Shown in pieces: positions 1 through 7,840 of a DNA stretch of 64,000 nucleotides; position 1 is the first letter of the stretch; each line of letters opens with the position of its first letter. This DNA is from Mariniflexile sp. TRM1-10 (GTDB taxonomy: Bacteria > Bacteroidota > Bacteroidia > Flavobacteriales > Flavobacteriaceae). The stretch lies in NCBI RefSeq assembly GCF_003425985.1, contig NZ_CP022985.1:4448001-4512000 (forward strand), read 5' to 3'. The notes beneath the pieces are model-generated. The model ran no database searches and was not told the DNA's origin. It saw only the letters and a program-made list of their open reading frames with translations. Made by a program: the position numbers and the translations under genes.

Positions 1-304
1 ATCGAAGATTCGGCGTAGCCAATGGGCCAGAAAGCGCATGGACAAAAAAAGGACAATTTTTTAGCCAATTACGAAAAGTTTAAACGAGTTCAATACTAAA
101 TCCTAGATTTTTGGAGAGCTTACAACGTGAGTTCGATATAATGTAATCTGATATCCAGATGTTTGAATAGTTAAACGATATCATTACAAAACAATAGTTA
201 TTGATAAACATACCCTGTAACTTTTAACTGTTTAACCGTGTAATCGTTGAACAAACTTCATCGGTACATCAAACTGAACTTTGAACTTTGAACTCTGAAC
301 TTCG
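1..304. other. Left-edge intergenic stretch with repeat arms
   Basis: I see no convincing gene here. Positions 74-91 read AAAAGTTTAAACGAGTTC, which matches the right arm of the inverted-repeat family found elsewhere in this window; its partner would lie left of position 1. Positions 272-304 are a short degenerate tandem repeat of a CTTTGAA-like unit, and the insertion sequence begins directly after it. The GTTCGATATAA near 129 is complementary to TTATATCGAAC near 1663, so the insertion sequence appears to have landed inside an older inverted repeat. Confidence 0.5.
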
Positions 305-329
305 TGTACGTCCCTGATATAGGTTGACC
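305..329 (+). repeat. IS3 left terminal inverted repeat
   Basis: It starts TGTACG and contains TCCCTGAT and GTTGACC. The right end, read on the other strand, has TGAACT followed by the same two blocks, with a four-base mismatched segment between them. Confidence 0.8.
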
Positions 330-346
330 ACTTAAAGTCAATTTAT

Positions 347-745
347 ATGAAAACAAATGTAAAATTAATTAGTAAACAACGGAAGTACTCAGAAGAGTTC
401 AAAAAGTCCATTGTCAATGATTTTGAAAGTGGTAAATTTAGTGTTCCACAATTAGAGCGATTACATAAACTTAGTAAAGGATCAATTTACAACTGGATAT
501 ATAAACATTCCCGGTCAAACGAGCGAGGTCAACGCATAATAGAGATGAAGGACAGCAGCACACAAAAGTTAAAAGCCCTTGAGCAACGGATCAAGGAGCT
601 GGAGCAAACAGTTGGTAAAAAGCAGATACAGATTGATTATCTTGAAAAGATGATCGACATCGCCAAGACCGAACTTGATATCGACATCAAAAAAAACTCC
701 AACACCCCACAATCGAGTGGTTCCTCAGGAACCAGAAGAAAATAA
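347..745 (+). CDS. IS3-family transposase OrfA
   Basis: The 132-residue protein is the DNA-binding half of the transposase. Residues about 10-55 form a helix-turn-helix (the RKYSEEFKKSIVNDFESG type opening typical of IS3 OrfA), followed by a leucine/isoleucine-rich coiled coil at about 70-110 used for multimerisation. Ribosomes that do not shift frame at the A-rich run near 691-697 would end at 745 and make only this product, which in IS3 elements usually acts as a regulator. The start is the ATG just inside the left terminal repeat. Confidence 0.9.
   Translation: MKTNVKLISKQRKYSEEFKKSIVNDFESGKFSVPQLERLHKLSKGSIYNWIYKHSRSNERGQRIIEMKDSSTQKLKALEQRIKELEQTVGKKQIQIDYLEKMIDIAKTELDIDIKKNSNTPQSSGSSGTRRK
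691..697 (+). promoter_or_regulatory. Probable -1 frameshift site joining OrfA and OrfB
   Basis: Eight adenines followed by C give the slippery heptamer A AAA AAC, in phase with the OrfA codons AAA AAC. A -1 slip here enters the frame of orfB, which is open from 697 with no stop through the ATG at 754. This is the usual way IS3 elements make the full OrfAB transposase. The stimulatory structure downstream was not worked out. Confidence 0.75.
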
Positions 746-753
746 ACTTCTCT

Positions 754-1590
754 ATGAACCAGTTGTACAGAACCATAGGTATCAGCAAGCAGGCCGTCCA
801 TCAGTACGCCAAGCGCCAAGCGGTCTTTGATAAAAAAGTGATGGGCTTGGTTATGGAAGCTGATCGGTTAAGGGAAGACCATCCCGGTTGTGGGGTTGAG
901 AAGATGTACGATACATTGCGTCCCGATTTTATGGGCAGGGACCGATTTGTAGAGACGTTTATGGAGTTGGGCTATCGTTTAAAGCGCAAAAAAAACTTTA
1001 GGAGGACCACCTTTTCATCGAATGTGTCTTATCCCAACCTAATAAAGGGAATGGAGGTAAATGCACCCTCTGTAATCTGGCAGTCCGACATCACTTATGT
1101 CCGTGTCGGTGAAAAGTTTTACTATGCGGTGTTTATAATAGATGTCTATACCAAGAAAATAGTGGGCCATCAAGTTTCGGACCATATGAGGGCTTCGGCA
1201 AATATTAAAGCCCTTCAAATGGCCCTGAAAAGCAATAAAGCGCCCCAGGTACACCACTCAGACAGAGGAAGCCAGTATATATACAGTAAGTATATTGACC
1301 TTCTAAAGAGTAAAGGCTGCGAAATAAGCATGGCAAAAACAGCCCAGGACAACGCTTATGCAGAGCGCATAAACAGAACCATAAAGAACGATTATATTGA
1401 ACTCTGGAAGCCCAAAAGCTTTGAGCAGTTAAAGCGAATGGTAAAAAAAGCAGTCAACCAATATAATACCGTAAGACCACATAATAACATTGGAAGGATA
1501 AGCCCAATGGAATTTGAAAATAGATTGTTGATGAAAAGTACTTTTCATCAACAATCTATTACTATTTTTAACAATGAAATTAATGTTTAA
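754..1590 (+). CDS. IS3-family transposase OrfB, DDE integrase core
   Basis: The 278-residue catalytic half carries an rve integrase core. The DDE triad is visible: first Asp in WQSDITYV, second in HHSDRGSQY, and the Glu in NAYAERINRTIK, followed by the IS3-type YNTVRPH segment near the C-terminus. An N-terminal HTH_21-like segment precedes the core. The frame is open upstream to the slippery run at 691-697, so the active enzyme is most likely an OrfA-OrfB fusion covering 347-1590; the ATG at 754 may only be an internal or minor start. Length and motifs are normal, so there is no sign of decay. Confidence 0.9.
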   Translation: MNQLYRTIGISKQAVHQYAKRQAVFDKKVMGLVMEADRLREDHPGCGVEKMYDTLRPDFMGRDRFVETFMELGYRLKRKKNFRRTTFSSNVSYPNLIKGMEVNAPSVIWQSDITYVRVGEKFYYAVFIIDVYTKKIVGHQVSDHMRASANIKALQMALKSNKAPQVHHSDRGSQYIYSKYIDLLKSKGCEISMAKTAQDNAYAERINRTIKNDYIELWKPKSFEQLKRMVKKAVNQYNTVRPHNNIGRISPMEFENRLLMKSTFHQQSITIFNNEINV

Positions 1591-1594
1591 AATC

Positions 1595-1619
1595 GGTCAA
1601 CTCTAATCAGGGAAGTTCA
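1595..1619 (-). repeat. IS3 right terminal inverted repeat
   Basis: On the minus strand it reads TGAACT, TCCCTGAT, four unmatched bases and GTTGACC, mirroring the left end. The TCG following it repeats the TCG before the left end. Confidence 0.8.
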
Positions 1620-1721
1620 TCGTGCTTCTAATATGGTACTTCTAACATCTAACTTAGTCAAAATTTATATCGAACCCAGATTTACACTAAGCCTGTTTGT
1701 TTTAAGAATCGATCATGTAAA

Positions 1722-3335
1722 TTAAAAAATTTTAAGTACAATGGGTGAAATCAAATGTTGTGTATTGGATAATTTAATACTTAACCCATCTTTATTAAAC
1801 TTAAATGATTCCATTTTACCTCCTAGAATTTCTACTTCATCTAATTCTTCATTATAGTATGGACTATCAGTTGCCAATGACTTGATAATGACTTCTTCGT
1901 TATTTTCAGGACACTCCATTATCACAGCATAAAGAATATCTCCTTTTTTAGTAAACCTAATGTCCTTTGAAGAATAAGGGACTCCTTTTCCTTCATTAAA
2001 ACCTTGAGCATTTATCGGATTTGCACTTTCAGCCTTTGGGCCTTCACCATAAATATGCCAAGGTCTCGTTTCATAAATACATTCACTATTGATGTCCATC
2101 CACTGGGTTATACCCTCAACAACCTTTAACTCCTTTTCATCAATTGAACCATCTCCTCTAACAGGAATATTAAGAAGAAGATTCCCGTTTTTGCTTACAA
2201 TATCAACAAGCATCTGCATAACCTTTTTAGGAGATTTATAAGCATTTTTATTGTAAACACCCCTATCGTAATGCCAACCACCAATACAAGTACATGATTG
2301 CCATGGCTTTTCTTGAATATCGTCTGGGGCTCCACGTTCAACATCCCAAACCATGCATTCTTTTTGTTCGTCAGTAAGTATTTTTCCAAACAGCACAGCC
2401 TCTAGTTTGCCGTTGTGCAACTTCATGTTTGAATTATAATAATGTGCTGCTATGTCAAGACCAACTTTGCTTACTGGCCATAAAGGCAATGCTGTATCAT
2501 CAAAATATAATAAATCGGGATTGAATTTATTAATCATATCAACTGTACGATTATAAAAATTTAGACAATATTCCTCAGATGGTGGAGTTGCTCCATTTTC
2601 CCAACCCCATTGATTATGGATTGAGTTGATATTTTTACTATCTTGACTTAAAAGATGGTTCTGGACATATAAGTTTTGAGGATCAAGACCTTCCCACCAT
2701 TTCCCTTCCCCATCTTTTTTGGTTAGTTTTCCATCATAAGGTATTCCAGCATACGTTCCAGTCTCATCAGTCATCTGAGCAGATTCATACCAACGCCAGG
2801 CGTGAGCTGAATGTATGCTTACACCAAAAGGCAGATCATTTTTCTTGGCTGCTTCTGCCCAACCTGCCAATATATTTTTTTTAGGTCCAATATCTACAGA
2901 ATTCCATTCCTGATGTTTACTATCCCACATGTCAAGATTATCATGATGATTTCCCATTGCAAAGAAATATTTGGCACCCGCACGTTTATATAAAGCAACT
3001 AATTTTTCTGGATTCCAATTTTCAGCTTTCCATTCGTTTATAACATCTTTAAAACCAAATTCGGATGGATGCCCATAATTCTGTAAATGGTATGTGTATT
3101 GCGATTGATCTTGATTATAAATGCTTCTAGCATACCAATCCCCAGCTTCGGGTTGACACTGTGGTCCCCAATGTGCCCAAATACCAAATTTTGCATCTCT
3201 AAACCATTTTGGAACTTCATATTGTTTTAAAGATTCCCAATTTGGTTCGAAAGGTCCTGTTTCCATTGTCTCTCTTGTACTTTGTGCATAAGAAAACATG
3301 GAAACTATGAATACTATTAGCGTTATATTTTTCAT
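1722..3335 (-). CDS. GH29 alpha-L-fucosidase, secreted
   Basis: The 537-residue protein has an N-terminal signal peptide (about residues 1-18) and a GH29 catalytic barrel: WFRDAKFGIWAHWGPQ near residue 42, the KYFFAMGNHHDN segment, and an Asp in the DLLYFDD strand near residue 278 as the nucleophile candidate. A C-terminal beta-sandwich follows. Family members release terminal alpha-L-fucose with retention. It is probably periplasmic or outer-surface. It lies between the insertion sequence and the repeat-flanked gene at 3.6 kb and is not obviously in an operon. Assignment to the family is firm; linkage specificity is unknown. Confidence 0.88.
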   Translation of the reverse strand: MKNITLIVFIVSMFSYAQSTRETMETGPFEPNWESLKQYEVPKWFRDAKFGIWAHWGPQCQPEAGDWYARSIYNQDQSQYTYHLQNYGHPSEFGFKDVINEWKAENWNPEKLVALYKRAGAKYFFAMGNHHDNLDMWDSKHQEWNSVDIGPKKNILAGWAEAAKKNDLPFGVSIHSAHAWRWYESAQMTDETGTYAGIPYDGKLTKKDGEGKWWEGLDPQNLYVQNHLLSQDSKNINSIHNQWGWENGATPPSEEYCLNFYNRTVDMINKFNPDLLYFDDTALPLWPVSKVGLDIAAHYYNSNMKLHNGKLEAVLFGKILTDEQKECMVWDVERGAPDDIQEKPWQSCTCIGGWHYDRGVYNKNAYKSPKKVMQMLVDIVSKNGNLLLNIPVRGDGSIDEKELKVVEGITQWMDINSECIYETRPWHIYGEGPKAESANPINAQGFNEGKGVPYSSKDIRFTKKGDILYAVIMECPENNEEVIIKSLATDSPYYNEELDEVEILGGKMESFKFNKDGLSIKLSNTQHLISPIVLKIF

Positions 3336-3386
3336 CTTAAGTTTATTAAAGGTAATTGTTGTAAAATTAAATAAACCAAATTAAAT

Positions 3387-3579
3387 AAAAAATTTCTTGA
3401 AACAGACTATCCTCAAGGCAGAGCCATAGAAGTACTTCGCCTGTTTCATTTTGACCTCAGGGTCAAAAACCGAAATTTTGTATTTTACCTCACCCAAAAC
3501 TGCCCAAAAAGGCAGTTCCGGCCTCTCCAAAGGAGAGGTGAATTGGAGACAGAGCCTTCGGGGAATTATTTAGATTAAA
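3387..3579. repeat. Long direct repeat, copy 1
   Basis: About 193 bp, closely matching 4080-4292 in the same orientation. It contains small palindromes (TGACCTCAGGGTCA; CCTCTCCAAAGGAGAGG; CTGCCC...AGGCAG). Relative to copy 2 it lacks about 20 bp around a CTTCGACTAGGCTCAGTAC segment, as if that part was deleted between short repeats. Confidence 0.85.
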
Positions 3580-3617
3580 ATTTAAATGTAATAATTCAAC
3601 ATCAGACGGTTTGGACA

Positions 3618-4049
3618 CTAACATTCAGGTGACATGTTTTTAAACTCTTTTAAATTTGTTATCCATTCAATGGCTTGATTTAGTGTGTAACACCTTTTAG
3701 TACTACAAGTGGATTGTTCTTTTTCAATTGTGGCAATATTAAAATTTAAATCATTGTAACAAACAATTGCAATCGCGATAATAAAATCATAATCAATATT
3801 AAACTTTACCCATTGGCTAAGATCAATGGAAAACGAGTTTATTCTATTTGAAATGAATCCTATCTTTAAATCTTCACCGTAATAATCTACCAAAGCTATG
3901 ATTATTTCTTGGCATTCCTCTGTCCCAATATGCACACCCTCTTTAATTTCTGCAATACAGAAAGAGTCCAAAAAATAAAAATCCCCTATAGACAGAGTTA
4001 CCATTTTTGAGTCTGTTATATTATAATAATTAGAATTTTCAAATCTCAT
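3618..4049 (-). CDS. Small cytoplasmic protein, STAS/SpoIIAA-like
   Basis: The 143-residue protein has no signal peptide or membrane segment. Its alternating short beta-strands and helices (FYFLDSFCIAEIKEG, then ALVDYYGEDLKIGFISNR, then IAIAIVCYN, then a C-terminal helix with AIEWI) resemble small flavobacterial proteins of the STAS/SpoIIAA-like fold, but I cannot name a function. It is unrelated to sugar breakdown by sequence. It sits exactly between two ~200-bp direct repeats, so it looks like a separate insert in the polysaccharide locus. The start at 4049 follows directly on the end of repeat copy 2. It could also be a decaying remnant. Confidence 0.6.
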   Translation of the reverse strand: MRFENSNYYNITDSKMVTLSIGDFYFLDSFCIAEIKEGVHIGTEECQEIIIALVDYYGEDLKIGFISNRINSFSIDLSQWVKFNIDYDFIIAIAIVCYNDLNFNIATIEKEQSTCSTKRCYTLNQAIEWITNLKEFKNMSPEC

Positions 4050-4079
4050 AAGTACGTTTTTAAATTGTTGGCACCTATT

Positions 4080-4292
4080 AAAAATTTCTTGAAACAGACT
4101 ATCCTCGCAGAGCCATAGAGGTATACTTCGACTAGGCTCAGTACAGGTTTCGCCTGTTTCATTTTGACTTCAGGGTCAAAAACCGAAATTTTGTATTTTA
4201 CCTCACCCAGAACTGCCCGAAAAGGCAATTCTGGCCTCTCCAAAGGAGAGGTGAATTGGAGACAGAGCCTTCGGGGAATCATTTAGATTAAA
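4080..4292. repeat. Long direct repeat, copy 2
   Basis: About 213 bp, matching 3387-3579 in the same orientation, with the extra CTTCGACTAGGCTCAGTAC segment. An open frame across it (4046-4282) is an artefact of the repeat. Recombination between the two copies would remove the gene at 3618-4049. Confidence 0.85.
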
Positions 4293-4367
4293 TCAAACAT
4301 ATTTAACAAAGCATAATCAAACTTCAAATCCCTCAGGATATACATACATAAGAATTTAAAAAACCTC

Positions 4368-7300
4368 TCATTCTTTTACTATTTTCCTAAAAACACGTGT
4401 TTCTGGGCTTATCACAGTAATAATATAAACTCCTCTCGATATCGTACTAAAATCTAATTCATATATTTTGCCTTTTACTTTAGCACTTGTAATCAGTTTA
4501 CCTAAGGTATCATGCAGAGTTATTTCTGTATTTTCAGGGTAATCCTCGCCTAGTTGTATTGTAAGCTTGTTTGAAACAGGGTTAGGATAAACCTCTATCC
4601 CTGTAGTTTTAACAGAGTTTTCTACAATTGACGAAGCTGCTGTTGTCGAGGACGATATAGATTCCTCTTTAATTGACGAAACTATTTTTGACGATGATGA
4701 AATCGAAACCAATTCCCACTGGGCATTAGTACTACTTGTATTTGCCCACTGACTACAATCTGCTCCATTTGCAGTTCGTCCCATGCCATCAAGGTAAAGT
4801 CCAGTGTTCACGTTCTGAATCCTATAATAATTACCATCGAATGGCTCAATACGCCATTGTGCATTGGTACTGGTGGTATTGGCCCATTGGCCACAAGCTG
4901 ATCCATTTGACGTTCGTCCCATGCCGTCAAGATAAAGGTCTGTACTCACATTCCGTACCCTGTAGTTACCATTATATTCCTGAATAGTCCATTGTGCATT
5001 GGTACTGGTGGTATTGGCCCATTGACCACAGGCTGATCCATTTGTAGTCCGTCCCATGCCATCAAGGTAAAGACCTGTCGTCCGATTTTTTAATTGTACA
5101 ACCGATCCGTTAAGTATATCGCCTATTTGTCTGAAAGTAGCATCCTGCTCAGCTGTGCTGCCCGAAATTTGATCGATTTTCAACACATAATTGGAATGCC
5201 TGATATAATAACCTGGAACGTTATATGATTCGAATGATATCCAGCCAACATCGGCTAATCCATCCCTGATATAAAAAGTAGCATCTCCTTGCTGGGAACT
5301 ATTGCTAACAGAATCCAGAACCAACTCATTGGTAGAATGTCTAAGGTACTGACCAGGAAAATTGACGGATTCAAATGAAATTCCATTAGGATCTGCAAGC
5401 CCCGTAACCATCTCCCATTGCTTATCATCTACAGGAGATACATTTGGGTCTATTCTTCCTATTGCATTTTGATGTCTAATGAAATAGTCAGCAAAGTTAT
5501 AAGATTCCCAGCTCACTGTTCCCAATGCAGTATCCCCACCAACTGAACCTGTAAGTGTTATGTTGTCATAAACCGTAGTATTCATTGCAGTAGCGTTGCC
5601 AGAACATGCCACAAGACCAATAAAATATGATGATGACATACTGATATTAACTGAACCCACTTCAAACCATGTTTCCCCGTCCGATGATTCATAAGCCGTG
5701 AAAATATTGCCTGACCTTGCAATCCGGAACCATGCAGGGCGCCACGTATAAGTATTGCCAAGTCTCGAAGCCGTATTGCCTCCGGTTGACGTTCTGTAAC
5801 CCATTCTTGCAAAGCGCCATCCTCCCTCGCCAACCGTCATTGCTACGGCTTTAGAATTATCATTCAATGTTTCTCGAATCATAAGGCCGGTTCTTGCCAA
5901 TGTTCCGGAGATATCGGTAATTCGACCAGTAATTGAACCATCCCCTGTAATTGCTCTATAAACAAACGTAGTATTGTCAATTGTGCCGGTTATGTCGGTA
6001 CCATACGAGTTGACAACAAATGTTCCTCCACTCACATTAGCGTAAGTTGCATTTCCTGCATTTTGGCTTCCGATTTCAGCTCTATTCCATCCGGTAGGTA
6101 AGGCACCAGTTGCCAACGGTCTGGCACTGGACACTGCTGAATACGCACCTGTGCCCGCCTGATTGACAGCGGCTACCCTGTAATAGTAGGTAGTTCCATT
6201 GGTAAGATTATTATCAACATATTTTGTGTTTATATATGCATTATAGGTTCCTATTGTGGAAAAACCTCCGTCGCTGCTGATAGATCGCTGAATTACATAA
6301 CCGTTCGCTGTAAGATCACTGGGTGGTTGCCAGGTTAAAGTTACCTGGCTGGTACCTGCAGTTGCAGTTAACCCTAAAGGTACGCCAGGAACAGGATTTG
6401 GAGGAAAGCTTGATGGCTCTAAAGTATAGGTAAGTGAGCCATATCCTAAATGGTCTTTACTTCCACCCTCCGGTCGCACCACTTCTGCCATCTGCTGGGT
6501 AAATGGAGCGCTTAACCCCTGGCGCACCACGTAATGATTATAAAGCAATTCCCATATAGGACGTTCATGTATCCTTCCGCGCGCATTGATAGCAGGCCAA
6601 TCATGATTGGCTGGCTGACAATTGTTATAAGTCGTAAAAGGCACATCCTGCATCAAGTTGTATCTGGCCACGTATTCAGCGCCGGCAAGTAGCCTGTTGT
6701 TGCTCGCAGCAAAAAGGTCATCTCCCTGGTTCCAGGCAATTTGGCAAACGTCCGCTAAAAGGCCAACTGCCAATTGCGCATGATCCTGGTCGCGGCCGCT
6801 CTCCTGGAATTGACCAAGGCCTCCTGCGTGAACATAGGGTACAGCATTGTTTATACTACCGTTACCAGCACCATTATAAAAGTAATCAACACCTTCACTA
6901 TAGATGGCCCGGTTATCAGCCACTACACCAATTGCCAGCAATGCTGCAATATTATTAGCATCCCAGTTTGCCCAGTAGTTGGAAATACAAGATCCTCTAT
7001 GGTTTGTCAAAAATTCGTGGCGAAGCGGATAAAAATAGTTGACCATCATACTTTTGAAGTTATTAATATCGCCACTGCTCCAGCCGCTGTAAAGTTTCAT
7101 AATTTCCGCGGCATTACACATCATCGCAACTCCTATCCCGCCCAATCCATCGATATCGGTATTACCTCCTGATGGTATCTGATCGACCGTATTTGAATAA
7201 TTATTTAAAATACCTATAGCACATTGTGCATGGCTGGTACTCCCGGAAATATACCATCTGATGGCATTTAAATAAGCAGCTATGGCATCGTCAGACATCA

Positions 7301-7580
7301 ACTGTCGGCGGTTCATATTTGCATCTGGTCTTCCAACATAGCTACTTTGAGCTTTTGGATCTTGTATGAGAAGATTCCATCCATCGATCCATGGATGTGC
7401 GCCTTGCGCAACCTTGTTTTTCATGCGATCAAGGTCGGTCTGAGTATGTAAAAGACCAGGATGAACAAACGATTGTGCCTGTATCAAGCTAGTGAGCATC
7501 AAAAAGGCTATTATAATCCATGCTTTTCGATATAACATGGCATTATTTACTGTAGGTTTAGTAAAAGTTTGTTTTTTCAT
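4368..7580 (-). CDS. Large secreted lyase-like protein with FN3, AbfB and ricin modules (T9SS)
   Basis: 1070 residues. After a signal peptide, residues about 36-385 form an Alginate_lyase-type (PF05426-like) alpha/alpha barrel with NYWANWDANNIAALLAIG and QESGRDQDHAQLAVG, very like the first domain of the protein at 7841-14320. Then come an FN3 domain (about 395-485), a DUF1349-like concanavalin sandwich (about 490-685), an AbfB/CBM42-like module with repeated F(E)SYN..YIRH units (about 695-825), a ricin-B/CBM13-like trefoil of three near-identical repeats (about 827-965), and a T9SS sorting domain (last ~70 residues, VYPNPVSNKL). The first domain suggests a uronate polysaccharide lyase; the CBM42 and CBM13 types suggest binding to arabinose- or galactose/xylose-containing glycans. 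The substrate is inferred only. Confidence 0.8.
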   Translation of the reverse strand: MKKQTFTKPTVNNAMLYRKAWIIIAFLMLTSLIQAQSFVHPGLLHTQTDLDRMKNKVAQGAHPWIDGWNLLIQDPKAQSSYVGRPDANMNRRQLMSDDAIAAYLNAIRWYISGSTSHAQCAIGILNNYSNTVDQIPSGGNTDIDGLGGIGVAMMCNAAEIMKLYSGWSSGDINNFKSMMVNYFYPLRHEFLTNHRGSCISNYWANWDANNIAALLAIGVVADNRAIYSEGVDYFYNGAGNGSINNAVPYVHAGGLGQFQESGRDQDHAQLAVGLLADVCQIAWNQGDDLFAASNNRLLAGAEYVARYNLMQDVPFTTYNNCQPANHDWPAINARGRIHERPIWELLYNHYVVRQGLSAPFTQQMAEVVRPEGGSKDHLGYGSLTYTLEPSSFPPNPVPGVPLGLTATAGTSQVTLTWQPPSDLTANGYVIQRSISSDGGFSTIGTYNAYINTKYVDNNLTNGTTYYYRVAAVNQAGTGAYSAVSSARPLATGALPTGWNRAEIGSQNAGNATYANVSGGTFVVNSYGTDITGTIDNTTFVYRAITGDGSITGRITDISGTLARTGLMIRETLNDNSKAVAMTVGEGGWRFARMGYRTSTGGNTASRLGNTYTWRPAWFRIARSGNIFTAYESSDGETWFEVGSVNISMSSSYFIGLVACSGNATAMNTTVYDNITLTGSVGGDTALGTVSWESYNFADYFIRHQNAIGRIDPNVSPVDDKQWEMVTGLADPNGISFESVNFPGQYLRHSTNELVLDSVSNSSQQGDATFYIRDGLADVGWISFESYNVPGYYIRHSNYVLKIDQISGSTAEQDATFRQIGDILNGSVVQLKNRTTGLYLDGMGRTTNGSACGQWANTTSTNAQWTIQEYNGNYRVRNVSTDLYLDGMGRTSNGSACGQWANTTSTNAQWRIEPFDGNYYRIQNVNTGLYLDGMGRTANGADCSQWANTSSTNAQWELVSISSSSKIVSSIKEESISSSTTAASSIVENSVKTTGIEVYPNPVSNKLTIQLGEDYPENTEITLHDTLGKLITSAKVKGKIYELDFSTISRGVYIITVISPETRVFRKIVKE
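4717..5073 (-). repeat. Three tandem ricin-type repeats in the coding sequence
   Basis: Three copies of about 135-138 bp encode the block GLYLDGMGRT..G..C.QWANT.STNAQW. The second and third copies on the plus-strand map are nearly identical at DNA level, pointing to recent internal duplication or gene conversion. Confidence 0.8.
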
Positions 7581-7767
7581 AAAAATTTAGATTAAAGTGT
7601 GATTAAAATTTGGGGATACTATAAAAAGTACAATATAAGAGTGTTTGATTTTTGATATTTTTAAAGCTTTTTTTGAGCCTTATCAATAAAAGTTACAACA
7701 GATTCTCAATGTGACTTTAAATAATATTAGTCTTTTGAAAAAAGCAAGGTTGTTGGTAAAAACATGA

Positions 7768-7793
7768 AAGACGGGCATTAGTTATCCCGTCTT
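7768..7793 (-). terminator. Hairpin after the 2159-residue lyase gene
   Basis: AAGACGGG pairs with CCCGTCTT (8 bp stem, 10-nt loop), 48 bp beyond the stop codon of the gene at 7841. On the minus strand a short T-run (GTTTTTAC) follows. A plausible but weak intrinsic terminator. Confidence 0.5.
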
Positions 7794-7840
7794 CCATTAT
7801 TTCTAAGTAATAATGTTGGTTATCACCTTTCCATTAACAC

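Larger units (their letters stand above)
305..1619 (+). mobile_element. Complete IS3-family insertion sequence
   Basis: The element is 1315 bp. Imperfect terminal inverted repeats begin with TG at both ends (305-329 and 1595-1619, 19 of 25 positions matching, including TCCCTGAT and GTTGACC blocks). It is flanked by a 3-bp direct repeat TCG (302-304 and 1620-1622), the size expected of an IS3 target duplication. Inside are orfA and orfB in overlapping frames joined by a likely -1 frameshift site, with an intact DDE catalytic triad. Nothing looks broken, so it may still be active. Confidence 0.9.

Noticed and set aside
637..819. Minus-strand open frame overlapping the transposase genes
   Set aside because: It is a shadow of orfA/orfB, which have clear domains.
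4046..4282. 78-codon open frame on the minus strand
   Set aside because: It lies entirely inside direct-repeat copy 2; the homologous copy 1 does not keep the frame.
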